Source: Spirochaetales bacterium
Lineage (GTDB): Bacteria > Spirochaetota > Spirochaetia > Sphaerochaetales > Sphaerochaetaceae
Length of the DNA stretch: 64,000 nucleotides
Direction: 5' to 3'
Assembly (NCBI GenBank): GCA_018433865.1
Contig: JAHDQJ010000002.1
Coordinates: 248,001-312,000, forward strand
Part shown: positions 26,775 through 35,376 of the stretch, piece after piece
Layout of the letters: each line of letters starts with the position of its first letter
Numbering within the stretch: the stretch's first letter is position 1
Translations under genes and position numbers: made by a program
Notes under the pieces: model-generated
Told to the model about the DNA's origin: nothing
What the model saw: only the letters and a program-made list of their open reading frames with translations
Databases searched by the model: none

Positions 26775-27359
26775 CTATGCCATCAATTCGGGATGTTTCT
26801 GCGCATGACGCAGGAAAAACGCCTGTGCGATCATCATGATGCCGTTGTCATACACTCCCGTTCCCATCGCGTCGATGACCTCGCACACCGGGATGTGCAG
26901 GATATCGAGTTGCTCATGGGGATCAAGTTCCTGGTTGCCTACGGGTATCACCCCTTCGACAAGATAGAACCAGACCCTATTGTTCATGAACGCCGGATTC
27001 GGGGAGACCGAACCGAGTTCGACCACTTCTGCGGCAGGGATGCATCCTGTCTCCTCCCGCAATTCACGAAGCGCTGCCGCAAGCGGTTCCTCGCCACGGT
27101 CGACCGTCCCGGCCGGGAATTCGATGGTGACAGAATCGCTTCCGTGACGATACTGCCTCACCATGAGAAAATGGGGGACTCCCGCATCATTCCTATACCA
27201 GGGAATCACCGTGGCCCACTTCGGTGCATCGATTTCGATGAAATCTCCGATTCTTCCGTCGGAGGATTCTCGGGTGACCTTCCTGATATCGAAGATGGGA
27301 CCGGCATACACTTGCTTTCGATCCAAGGTCCTCCAGGTGAGTCTCGTCTTGTCGTCCAT
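26775..27359 (-). CDS. Nudix hydrolase, ADP-ribose pyrophosphatase type
   Basis: A 194-residue Nudix enzyme that cleaves nucleoside diphosphates linked to another moiety. The Nudix box is complete: GTVDRGEEPL, then AAALRELREETGC. The upstream FLMVRQYRHGSDSVTIEFPAG block and the proline/asparagine-rich SPNPAFMNNRVWFYL are typical of ADP-ribose/ADP-sugar pyrophosphatases. The start lies one base after the Mrp stop, with AAGGAG just upstream. The substrate is inferred from family resemblance only. Confidence 0.9.
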   Translation of the reverse strand: MDDKTRLTWRTLDRKQVYAGPIFDIRKVTRESSDGRIGDFIEIDAPKWATVIPWYRNDAGVPHFLMVRQYRHGSDSVTIEFPAGTVDRGEEPLAAALRELREETGCIPAAEVVELGSVSPNPAFMNNRVWFYLVEGVIPVGNQELDPHEQLDILHIPVCEVIDAMGTGVYDNGIMMIAQAFFLRHAQKHPELMA

Positions 27360-27360
27360 C

Positions 27361-28194
27361 TCACTCTCCTTTCTGTGTACCAGTTCCTGTAGAACAATCC
27401 ATTCCGTTCATCAGGATCGCGGCGATTGATGACAAGACATCCCCGATGCCATCGCAACCTCCCTCCCCATCCTCACCATGGATTGTCAGGGGAATGGATC
27501 CGAGGTAGGGAGCTCCTGTCTTCTGTGCGATCTTCCTTCCCCCATCACTGCCGAACACATGGATCGAGTTTCCGCAATGGGGACAGTCGAGCCGGCTCAT
27601 GTTCTCCACGATGCCGATGATAGCGATGCCCATCTTGCGACAGAATGTGACACTCCGGGTCGCATCCAAGAGTGAAACCTCCTGTGCCGTGGTGACGATG
27701 ATGGAACCGGTAAGCTCCGGGATGCTCTTGCAGACGGTGATCTGCTCATCCCCCGATCCGGGAGGAGAATCGATGAAAAGATAATCGAGCGGACCCCAAG
27801 CGACCCTGGCAAGCAGGTCGTTGATCACCATGCTTTTCATCGGACCGCGCCAGATGACTGCATCCTCTCGATCCTCCATCGCCGAATCGACTCCCGCGAT
27901 CCAGAGGTTCTTTCCGGCCTCGACAGGCTTCAGCATGCCGTCGGGACCTTCTCCGAATCGACTTGCGAGGTCCACCTTGAGCATCTTCGCTACATTCGGT
28001 CCGTGAAGATCGGTGTCAAGGATGCCGACACGGTAACCCGAAGCGGCCAATCGGCTTGCCAATCCCACGGTCACGGTGGTCTTTCCCACGCCACCTTTGC
28101 CGCTCATGACCAGTATCTTCCTGCCGATCAGATCCATGTGTGACCTGATCGAGCTCCGCTGTGCAACCCGTTTCTCAAAATCCAGTGGTGCCAT
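27361..28194 (-). CDS. mrp: Mrp/ApbC-type iron-sulfur carrier ATPase
   Basis: Cytoplasmic P-loop NTPase that binds and transfers Fe-S clusters. Residues 31-40 (SGKGGVGKTT) are the deviant Walker A motif, and the CPHC pair at about residue 195 is the cluster-binding CxxC of the family. At 277 residues it lacks the N-terminal MIP18-like domain found in longer Mrp proteins. The neighbouring molybdenum hydroxylases need many Fe-S clusters, which may explain the position, but it is transcribed with the Nudix and SIMPL genes. An AGGAG ribosome site precedes ATG 28194. Confidence 0.93.
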   Translation of the reverse strand: MAPLDFEKRVAQRSSIRSHMDLIGRKILVMSGKGGVGKTTVTVGLASRLAASGYRVGILDTDLHGPNVAKMLKVDLASRFGEGPDGMLKPVEAGKNLWIAGVDSAMEDREDAVIWRGPMKSMVINDLLARVAWGPLDYLFIDSPPGSGDEQITVCKSIPELTGSIIVTTAQEVSLLDATRSVTFCRKMGIAIIGIVENMSRLDCPHCGNSIHVFGSDGGRKIAQKTGAPYLGSIPLTIHGEDGEGGCDGIGDVLSSIAAILMNGMDCSTGTGTQKGE

Positions 28195-28269
28195 CCATGC
28201 TCTCCTGTCCTATGGAAAACTCTAGTGACAGAGAAGCCAAATTGCAAGGGGTTCGTCTTGCTCCGGATC

Positions 28270-30588
28270 TCAGGTGATCTTGCCGATCATCCGCAACACC
28301 GTCTTTGGTGTAAGGGGGATGCGATCAATCATCAGGTTCCCCAGCGCATGGCTTACCGCATTGACCACTGCAGGAGCAACTCCGTCCGTGGCAATCTCCC
28401 CCAATCCCTTCGCTCCGTACGGACCCGACTCCTCGGGAGTCTTGATGAAATACACCTCGATGCGTGGCATTCGATTGCTGCGGAACATGCGATAGGAACG
28501 GAAGGAAGGATTCTTCAATGCTCCGGAGTTCGGATCAGTCTCCATCTGCTCGCTCAAGGCATATCCCAATCCCATGTGGATGCCTCCGTGTACCTGGGCT
28601 TCGCAAAGTGCAGGGTTGATGGGAGTCCCGGAATGATGGACGGAGAGCACCTGCCGGACTTCAACCTCTCCGTTGTCCGTATCGACACATACCTGGACAA
28701 ACACCGCAGAGGAGCTGTAGACAGCCATCTCGGAGGCGAAAGACTGTACCGTGGCGATTTGACGCTGGCTACCTCCGACTCCCTTCTGTGCAGCATCCAC
28801 CAATCTACCGAAAGGAATACTCCTGCCTGAATCCTGATGTACGACACAGCCGGACAGGAGGGAGAGTTCCTCTTGTGGGACTTCGAGGAGCACGGCCGCC
28901 ACCTCATGCAATTGTCTTCGGATATCCTTCGCGGCCTTCAGGACACAGGAACCGCCGATATAGGTGCTCCGGGAAGCTTGTGCACCGAGATCCACCGGGG
29001 AACATCGGGTATCCGCATCGTGCAACGCGACCATCTGCAAGGGCAAACCCAAAGCCTGTGCAGTAATCTGCATAAGGATGGTACGGGCACCGGTACCCAG
29101 ATCGTGGATGCCTGCAAGCACTTGGACAGACCCGTCGTTGTTCATGAGCATGGTCACTACGGTCATGTCCTGGTAGACGCCGTACCATCCGCTACCGTGG
29201 ACAGCACAGGCCATGCCTACCCCGATTCTCCGGGATCCCGAACGGTCTGCTTCTGCAGCTCGCCTTTTTTGTTCCCACCCGAACATCTCGGTTCCCTTCA
29301 CAAGGCATTCCTTGGCAAGAAACACATGCATATCTTTCCCGAGGACATTCTTCTCATGTGGTTCGAGGAGATTAGCCATGCGAAGCTCGACAGGATCGAG
29401 TCCCAATCGATGGGCAACCTGATCCATGTGGACTTCACGGGCAACCATGATCTGCGGACACCCATAGCCGCGCATGGCACCGGCGATTGGAGAGTTTGTA
29501 TAGATGGGACAGCCATGGTAGAACAGGCTCTCAGCACGATACTGTACGAAGGTCTTGCCCGATTGGGCTCCGACGGTATTCGGACCTGAACCTGCGTATG
29601 CGCCGGTATTGAGCAGGCTCTTCACATGCTGGGAAACCAATATGCCGTTCACTCGGAAACCGCTTGAGATCGTAAGCAGCGCCTCATGACGTGACCGGGA
29701 GGCTGCAAAGGTTTCTTTCCGATTCAACCTGAGTTTCACAGGTCGATGCAGTTGCATGGCCAGCGCCGCGACCACCGGTTCGTGCATCACTTCCAGTTTC
29801 CCTCCGAAAGCTCCCCCCGGGATCGTCTTGACCACATGGACTTGTGACTGGGGAAGATCGAACACATACGAGAGTACATCCCGGAAACTGAACACGCTCT
29901 GTGATGGTGTCCAGACGGTAAGCACGCCTTCATCATCATATGCAGCGACATGCGTCACCGGCTCGATATATCCGTGGTGAACCCGTGCAGCATGAAAATG
30001 CGATTCATGGACAATTTCCTGAGTCCTCACCTGCCGCAACACACTCTCTTCCGTATCGTTCCCATACGCGACGGCACCTCCGCAGATATTGGTGCCATCC
30101 ACACCGAAATCGGTAGCAAGGGGAGCATTCTTGGCCACAGCTTCTTCCAGCGTTATCACAGGGGCAAGCACTTCATACTCCACACTGATCAACTGAGCGG
30201 CTTTCCGGGCGATCTCCTCCGTCAGTGCGGCGACCGCTGCTACCCTGTCCCCGACGAAACGGACCTCCGTATCGAAGATCCGCTCCGTCTTGGGCATGTC
30301 ACACGGGCTGTCATCGCTGTAGAACCTGATTGCGCTGTTGTATCGTCTTGCAGGAGTATTGAAGCAGTGCACCACCGCGAGTACACCCTCCATCTGCAGT
30401 GCCTCCCGCGCATCGATGTTCACGACGCGAGCCCTGGCATGGGGAGAGAGCAACAGAGCGGCGTATGCCAAGTCGTGGAACGGAAGGTCATCCACATACT
30501 GGGCGGACCCGAGCGCCTTGGACAAGGACTCCTTGTTGGACGGAGAGTCTCCTATCGAGGTGAGAATCACAGGAACGTCACTGTCCAT
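28270..30588 (-). CDS. Molybdenum hydroxylase, Mo-cofactor subunit (set A)
   Basis: Large subunit of a xanthine dehydrogenase-family enzyme, 772 residues from ATG 30588 (GGAGGAG upstream). The N-terminal aldehyde oxidase a/b-hammerhead domain begins near GSAQYVDDLPF. Cofactor loops include GGAFGGKLEV and GAMRGYGCPQ. The C-terminal GPYGAKGLGEIATDGVAP contains the catalytic glutamate. The Mo-site loop reads DLGTGARTILMQ where classic enzymes have EMGQG, as in other XdhA-type proteins. It follows its Fe-S subunit with an 11-base overlap, but no FAD subunit accompanies it. Purine hydroxylation is inferred from the shared operator with ygeY and the ssnA operon. Confidence 0.9.
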   Translation of the reverse strand: MDSDVPVILTSIGDSPSNKESLSKALGSAQYVDDLPFHDLAYAALLLSPHARARVVNIDAREALQMEGVLAVVHCFNTPARRYNSAIRFYSDDSPCDMPKTERIFDTEVRFVGDRVAAVAALTEEIARKAAQLISVEYEVLAPVITLEEAVAKNAPLATDFGVDGTNICGGAVAYGNDTEESVLRQVRTQEIVHESHFHAARVHHGYIEPVTHVAAYDDEGVLTVWTPSQSVFSFRDVLSYVFDLPQSQVHVVKTIPGGAFGGKLEVMHEPVVAALAMQLHRPVKLRLNRKETFAASRSRHEALLTISSGFRVNGILVSQHVKSLLNTGAYAGSGPNTVGAQSGKTFVQYRAESLFYHGCPIYTNSPIAGAMRGYGCPQIMVAREVHMDQVAHRLGLDPVELRMANLLEPHEKNVLGKDMHVFLAKECLVKGTEMFGWEQKRRAAEADRSGSRRIGVGMACAVHGSGWYGVYQDMTVVTMLMNNDGSVQVLAGIHDLGTGARTILMQITAQALGLPLQMVALHDADTRCSPVDLGAQASRSTYIGGSCVLKAAKDIRRQLHEVAAVLLEVPQEELSLLSGCVVHQDSGRSIPFGRLVDAAQKGVGGSQRQIATVQSFASEMAVYSSSAVFVQVCVDTDNGEVEVRQVLSVHHSGTPINPALCEAQVHGGIHMGLGYALSEQMETDPNSGALKNPSFRSYRMFRSNRMPRIEVYFIKTPEESGPYGAKGLGEIATDGVAPAVVNAVSHALGNLMIDRIPLTPKTVLRMIGKIT

Positions 30589-31069
30589 GGGTGTACTCCT
30601 CCATGCGGCCGGCCGCATCCAAGACTGCCTTGAGGATGTTCACATAACCAGTGCAACGGCAAAGATTGCCACTGAGAGCTTCAGCGACGTCATGTTCTGT
30701 CGGGTGGGGATTCTCCAACAACAGTCCCAAGGCAGCAATAACCATCCCTGGAGTACAGAAGCCGCACTGTACGGCGTGACACCTGACAAAAGCTTCGGGA
30801 ACCAGTCGGTACTTCGGGTTGTCCCGGACACCCTCTATCGTCAGGACATGCTTGCCCTCGAGCTTGTGCATGGGAAACGAACAGGAGTTCGTCGCCTTGC
30901 CATCGATCAGCACCTTGCAGGAACCACAGTCGTTCGTTCCACATCCGTATTTCGTCCCGGTCAGGTGATAGACTTCACGAAGCACATGAAGCAGCGTCCA
31001 TGACCGGACGACTGTCAGCTCACGTTTCGTACCGTTGAGCACGAACCTCACCAGTTGCGTCTGCTCCAT
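30578..31069 (-). CDS. Molybdenum hydroxylase, [2Fe-2S] subunit (set A)
   Basis: Small electron-transfer subunit of 163 residues. The plant-ferredoxin-type cluster is held by Cys43, Cys48, Cys51 and Cys63 (CGTNDCGSCKV, then NSC). The second cluster is in the helical domain, with CGFCTPGM and CRCTGY. It is the first gene of the leftward pair and starts about 12 nt after the predicted transcription start with AAGGGG as ribosome site. The promoter shares a palindromic operator with the divergent ygeY. Confidence 0.93.
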   Translation of the reverse strand: MEQTQLVRFVLNGTKRELTVVRSWTLLHVLREVYHLTGTKYGCGTNDCGSCKVLIDGKATNSCSFPMHKLEGKHVLTIEGVRDNPKYRLVPEAFVRCHAVQCGFCTPGMVIAALGLLLENPHPTEHDVAEALSGNLCRCTGYVNILKAVLDAAGRMEEYTHGQ

Positions 31070-31087
31070 AACGACCCCTTACAAACA

Positions 31088-31133
31088 ATTATACGGCATC
31101 ATGCTTGTATATACAAGATTGGGGGTTTATACT
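31088..31133. promoter_or_regulatory. Symmetric divergent promoter pair built on one palindromic operator
   Basis: The palindrome CTTGTATATACAAG (31104-31117) supplies TTGTAT as the -35 box in both directions. Rightward: TTGTAT (31105-31110), 17 bases, TATACT (31128-31133) for ygeY. Leftward: TTGTAT (31116-31111), 17 bases, TATAAT (31093-31088) for the set A hydroxylase. The centre GTATATAC matches the GTNTANAC core known for HutC/UTRA-type GntR regulators. One bound protein would cover both -35 boxes. Confidence 0.8.
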
Positions 31134-31185
31134 TTTCCATAGGTTGTCATCTGGCTGCACATGATCGGAACGGGAGGAATTCATC

Positions 31186-32388
31186 ATGAAGGAGATCGCA
31201 CGGAACATCACAGCATATGTTGCTGCACATGAAGATGAGCTTATCGATTTCCTGTCCCGGTTGGTCTCCATCGAAAGTACCACCTATCATGAGCGTGAGG
31301 CGATAGAATTCATCAGCAGCACCATGCGGAACCTTGGATACGATGAGGTGCGAATCGACGGGGCAGGCAATTGTCTCGGAAGAATCGGTAACGGTCCCAT
31401 GGTGATTTTGGCGGATGCGCATGTCGACACGGTCGAACCGGGAGATCCCGCAGCATGGGGATTCGACCCTCTCGTGCCACGTATCGAGCACAGGACCATA
31501 AGTGGCCGAGGTGTGGTGGACGACAAAGGGCCGCTGAGTGCCTTGATATTCGCAGGGAAGGCAATCAAGGAGCTCGGTCTCGGAGAGCGGCTGACCTACT
31601 GGGTAAGTGCATCGATCAGTGAAGAAGATGTCGAAGGCAGTTGCGTCCAGGCGATGATGGAACTCAACCCCTCGATCAAGCCGGATGCCATCATCGTTGC
31701 CGAATCGAGTGACGGACATGTGATCCGCGGCCATAAAGGCAGGGCATTGATCAGGATGGAGGTACTCGGGAGGGCTGCGCATGCGAGCGAGGCACACCGG
31801 GGAGAGAATGCCCTGATCAAGGCGATTCCGATGATCGAGGCGATCGATAAATGGAAGGACCTGCCAGAGGACCCGTTTCTTGGAGCGGGGAGCATCGAGA
31901 TCACCAAGGCGATATGCGATACGCCGAGCCTGAATACCATTCCCGGCAAAGTGACCGTCATCGCTGACCGGCGCATCAGTTGCGGTGAAAGCACTGAGCT
32001 CCTGCTCTCCCAACTGGAACCGATGCTCGCGTTGAGTGATGCCCAGGCTTCCGTCGATACCGAAGAGGTCACCACCTATACAGGGTATCGAATCACGCAG
32101 GTCGATTATTTCCCTTCATGGGTCCTTGAAGAGGAACATCCGCTGATCGCCAGCGCAAAGGAATCCTATCGGCTGGTGACGGATCGACAGCCGGTGGTGA
32201 CGAAATGGAATTTCTGTACCAACGCAACGTATTTGTGTGGAATCACCGGAATTCCCAGTGTCGGCTACGGACCCGGCGATCATGGGCTGTGCCACTCCAC
32301 CAAGGAAATCCTCAGCTTCGACGAACTGACAGAGGCAACGGCCATCTATGCGATGATGGCCGTGCACATGGCAGCGGTTCTGGATTGA
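31186..32388 (+). CDS. ygeY: YgeY-type M20 metallohydrolase (selenium metabolism-linked family)
   Basis: A 400-residue cytoplasmic M20 peptidase-family enzyme. The dinuclear zinc ligands are visible in ADAHVDTVEPGD, VDDKGP, SEEDVEG and AESSDG, and the dimerisation domain with GHKGRALIRMEV follows. The sequence is the YgeY type, known from clusters with YgeW, SsnA and Mo hydroxylases. Its reaction is not established; amide or carbamoyl bond cleavage in purine-derived intermediates is the usual proposal. A GGGAGGAATT ribosome site precedes the ATG. The gene is divergent from the set A hydroxylase and shares its operator. Confidence 0.9.
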   Translation: MKEIARNITAYVAAHEDELIDFLSRLVSIESTTYHEREAIEFISSTMRNLGYDEVRIDGAGNCLGRIGNGPMVILADAHVDTVEPGDPAAWGFDPLVPRIEHRTISGRGVVDDKGPLSALIFAGKAIKELGLGERLTYWVSASISEEDVEGSCVQAMMELNPSIKPDAIIVAESSDGHVIRGHKGRALIRMEVLGRAAHASEAHRGENALIKAIPMIEAIDKWKDLPEDPFLGAGSIEITKAICDTPSLNTIPGKVTVIADRRISCGESTELLLSQLEPMLALSDAQASVDTEEVTTYTGYRITQVDYFPSWVLEEEHPLIASAKESYRLVTDRQPVVTKWNFCTNATYLCGITGIPSVGYGPGDHGLCHSTKEILSFDELTEATAIYAMMAVHMAAVLD

Positions 32389-32394
32389 CGTCAG

Positions 32395-33468
32395 TCAGGT
32401 TTCGCAGAGGTTGATCGATACCCGATACGTTTGGGGATCCTGAGCTTTCCTGAACGCCTCTTGTGCCATGGCCAACGGATATTCGGCCGAGAGGAAGGGC
32501 CGTACATCGATGATTCCGTATGAGATCAATCGTATCGCCGTGTAGAAGGCCTTGGTCGTCGGACTATATGAGCCGGTGATCACACGTTCGGAGTAGTGGA
32601 TCATGTTGGGGCTCACCGCGATGTCTCCGTCCGGATGGAACGAACCGTAGTAGATGATCCGTCCTCGCTTTGCGAGTGCCTTGATGTAGAGTTCGGCCAA
32701 TGTGGTCTGGGTGATGGTGGTGAAAACCACGTGTGCCCCACGTCCGTTGGTAAGTTTCAGAATCCGTTGCGTCGCATCCTCTGCGAATGGATCTATGATT
32801 TCCATCGCTCCCATTTTCGTAGCGAGTACCGCTCTCTCTTTGTTCGGCTCGACCACGATCACGCGGGCTCCCCTTGCTCGGGAAAGAGCCACATGGAACT
32901 GACCCATGATTCCCGCTCCGACCACGACAACATCCTCGCCCAATGCGATATCGGCTTGTTCAATGCTGTGGACACAGCAGGCAAGCGGCTCCGCAAAGGC
33001 CGCGAACCTGGTATCAAGGTCTTGATCGGGAAGTGAAAATATCCTGGAGACGGGAAGCGCGATGTACTGGGCCAAACCTCCGCTGCTCGGAATCCCATCG
33101 TAAGTCCGCTTGCGAGGTGTCCCGGTACAGAGATTGTCAAACCCTTGGTAACAGGCCTCACAATGTCCACAGCTATCCAACGTCTTGACCGTCACCTTCT
33201 CTCCTACTGAGAAACCGGTAATGGTCTCTTCCGGGATCTGTACGATACTTCCTGCCACCTCATGACCGGGGACGAAAGGAAAATTGACCTTCGCGGTTCC
33301 GGCGAACATCCGTTGCTCCCACGTGCAAAGCAGGCAGTGATCCAACCGCACAAGCACCTCTTGGGCGATGGGGACAGGTCGCAGGACCTCCCGGACCGAG
33401 ACTTTTCCCGCCTGTTCGACCACCACGACCTTCATGGTCCGTTCATCCTGTTCCTGTCTGCTTCCCAT
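32395..33468 (-). CDS. Zinc-dependent medium-chain alcohol/polyol dehydrogenase
   Basis: A 357-residue NAD(P)-dependent dehydrogenase of the sorbitol/threonine dehydrogenase type. GHEVAGS and the four-cysteine structural-zinc lobe (CGHCEACYQGFDNLC) are present, as is the Rossmann loop VVGAGIMGQFHV. ATG 33468 has AAGGAG at optimal distance; the internal ATG 33435 does not. It is the last gene of the seven-gene operon that starts with the FGGY kinase. Oxidation of a polyol to a ketose that is then phosphorylated and cleaved is a plausible role. It converges with ygeY six bases away. Confidence 0.9.
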   Translation of the reverse strand: MGSRQEQDERTMKVVVVEQAGKVSVREVLRPVPIAQEVLVRLDHCLLCTWEQRMFAGTAKVNFPFVPGHEVAGSIVQIPEETITGFSVGEKVTVKTLDSCGHCEACYQGFDNLCTGTPRKRTYDGIPSSGGLAQYIALPVSRIFSLPDQDLDTRFAAFAEPLACCVHSIEQADIALGEDVVVVGAGIMGQFHVALSRARGARVIVVEPNKERAVLATKMGAMEIIDPFAEDATQRILKLTNGRGAHVVFTTITQTTLAELYIKALAKRGRIIYYGSFHPDGDIAVSPNMIHYSERVITGSYSPTTKAFYTAIRLISYGIIDVRPFLSAEYPLAMAQEAFRKAQDPQTYRVSINLCET

Positions 33469-33515
33469 TTCCGACTCCTTCGGCAAGCTGTGCCCCCTGA
33501 TCACCTGCCATGCGC

Positions 33516-34253
33516 TCACACGCGACGCATCGTCCGGTAAATCCTCATCTTGTATTGGTACCAATCCCCCCGGTAGATCCCCTCATCATACTCGATGGGA
33601 CGTCCGTCTCCATCGAACACCTCATAATTGAGTTGCAATGCAGCATCATTCACATTGATCTGCAACAGCTCGGCGGTACGCTTGCATACGTTGATTGCAC
33701 GGATCGTCCGGTCGCTGTACGTGGGCACGATACCGTGCCGCTCATACACTTCGAAGAGAGACCCGCTGAAATCTTCCTTGTCCGTGATTCCAAGGTTCGG
33801 AGGAATATAGGTATTGAAGAGAGCGAGCGGAGCCCCATCGACATTCCTCACCCGGCTGATGAGCAATACCTTGGTACCTGCAGGCAGACCCAAGCATACG
33901 CTGATCGGTTCCGACGGGACCACATAGTGGGCCTCCAACAACGTGGAGCTGACCCGGTGGCCTTGGCGCTCCATCTTCTCCGTGAATCCCTCCAAACTGT
34001 TGATATCGTCATCTATGTAGCTCTTGGTCACGGTCGTCCCGATCCCCTGCTGCTTGCGCAACAGTCCGAGCTGGACCAAATTCTCCACCGCCCTGCGGAC
34101 GGTGATGCGCGAAACCTGGAACTCCTTCTCCAACTGCGATTCGGGAGGGATCATGCTCCCTTCCTTGAAGGTCCCATCCATGATCCTTTCTCGCAACACT
34201 TGTTCAATCTGGTAATACAGCGGGAGATTCGTCCGTTTCGGCAATGTGCCCAT
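33516..34253 (-). CDS. GntR-family regulator with UTRA domain (operon-internal)
   Basis: A 245-residue HutC-type regulator. The N-terminal winged helix has LYYQIEQVLRERIMDGTFKEG and the recognition helix around SRITVRRAVENLVQLGLL. The UTRA effector domain spans about residues 85-240. ATG 34253 follows AGGAGG by five bases. Its place inside the kinase/aldolase/transporter operon suggests that it senses a substrate or intermediate of that pathway. UTRA proteins typically bind GTNTANAC cores, so it is one of two candidates for the operators at 31104 and 48731. Confidence 0.93.
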   Translation of the reverse strand: MGTLPKRTNLPLYYQIEQVLRERIMDGTFKEGSMIPPESQLEKEFQVSRITVRRAVENLVQLGLLRKQQGIGTTVTKSYIDDDINSLEGFTEKMERQGHRVSSTLLEAHYVVPSEPISVCLGLPAGTKVLLISRVRNVDGAPLALFNTYIPPNLGITDKEDFSGSLFEVYERHGIVPTYSDRTIRAINVCKRTAELLQINVNDAALQLNYEVFDGDGRPIEYDEGIYRGDWYQYKMRIYRTMRRV

Positions 34254-34290
34254 TCCCACCTCCTCATGCGTTTACCCGCAGGATGACAGT

Positions 34291-35361
34291 TCAGCGGGCA
34301 AGAATCTGACCGACCGAGCGGTCCCAGTAAACCTCTATGGTATCACCTTCATGAAATTGTTGCCAATCCCCATACCCTGTGAACCTGATCGGTTCCCCGG
34401 TATCGCTCATCGCCACGTAGAGGGTGAGCTCACCAAGGAATGTCACTTGTGCTATGGTGGCCGCAAGGCGATTGGCTGCCGACTGGGGGACCTCTTTCGC
34501 CTTGCACGCCTTGAGGAACTCCGGCCGTATGGCAAAGATCGGCTTGCCCTCTCCAAGGGGGGCAACATGTGATCCATCCACTTCGATCACCTTGCCTGAA
34601 TTGAGCGTGTAAGTGGAACGGTCTGCATCGTAGGAGCCTTCGAAAAAGTTTGATTTGCCGATGAAATCGGCGACGAAGTGGTTCGTGGGGGCATAATAGA
34701 TGTCTCTCGGGGAGGCGAACTGGATGATCTTCCCACGATTCATGACCGCGATCCGGTCAGCCATCGTAAGGGCCTCCTCCTGATCATGGGTCACGAAGAT
34801 ACAGGTGATGCCGACGCTCTGCTGTATCTGCCTGATCTGTTGTCGGGTCTCCACCCGAAGCTTCGCATCGAGATTGCTCAGCGGTTCGTCCAAGAGTAGC
34901 ACTTTCGGTTTCATCACCAGTGCCCGGGCAAGGGCTACCCGCTGTTGCTGGCCTCCGGAGAGTTGGTGGATCGATCGACCTCCCTTGCCTTCAAGCTCGA
35001 CGATGTGCAACATCTGGTCCACCCTATCCTTGATCTGGCTCCTGGGTACGCGATGCGTACGCAACCCGAACTCAATATTTTCGAATACCGTAAGGTGCGG
35101 AAACAACGCATAGTTCTGGAATACCAGCGATGTCGGACGCTTCTCGGGTGCGACTTTCGTGACATCGGATCCATCCATCTCGATGGTCCCGTCGTCGGGT
35201 GAAAGGAAACCGGAGAGCGTCATGAGCAATGTGGTCTTCCCACATCCGCTCGGCCCGAGGAGACAGAGCATCTCTCCGTCCTGGACATCGAATGAGACAT
35301 TGTCGACTGCCTTGGTCTCTCCGAATGATTTGCATAAGTTGCGGACGGTCAGCATGGACAT
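34291..35361 (-). CDS. ABC importer ATPase, PotA-like
   Basis: A 356-residue ATPase of the spermidine/putrescine/iron group, bound to the inner face of the membrane. Walker A GPSGCGKTT, Q-loop FQNYALFPHLTV, signature LSGGQQQRVALARAL, Walker B VLLLDEP and the H-loop FVTHDQEEA are intact. The C-terminal TOBE domain starts near residue 275 (GEGKPIFAIRPE). GGGGAGG precedes ATG 35361. It is cotranscribed with a fused permease and a binding protein; the metabolic genes of the operon suggest a sugar or polyol substrate rather than a polyamine. Confidence 0.93.
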   Translation of the reverse strand: MSMLTVRNLCKSFGETKAVDNVSFDVQDGEMLCLLGPSGCGKTTLLMTLSGFLSPDDGTIEMDGSDVTKVAPEKRPTSLVFQNYALFPHLTVFENIEFGLRTHRVPRSQIKDRVDQMLHIVELEGKGGRSIHQLSGGQQQRVALARALVMKPKVLLLDEPLSNLDAKLRVETRQQIRQIQQSVGITCIFVTHDQEEALTMADRIAVMNRGKIIQFASPRDIYYAPTNHFVADFIGKSNFFEGSYDADRSTYTLNSGKVIEVDGSHVAPLGEGKPIFAIRPEFLKACKAKEVPQSAANRLAATIAQVTFLGELTLYVAMSDTGEPIRFTGYGDWQQFHEGDTIEVYWDRSVGQILAR

Positions 35362-35376
35362 GAGCAGAAGCCTCCC

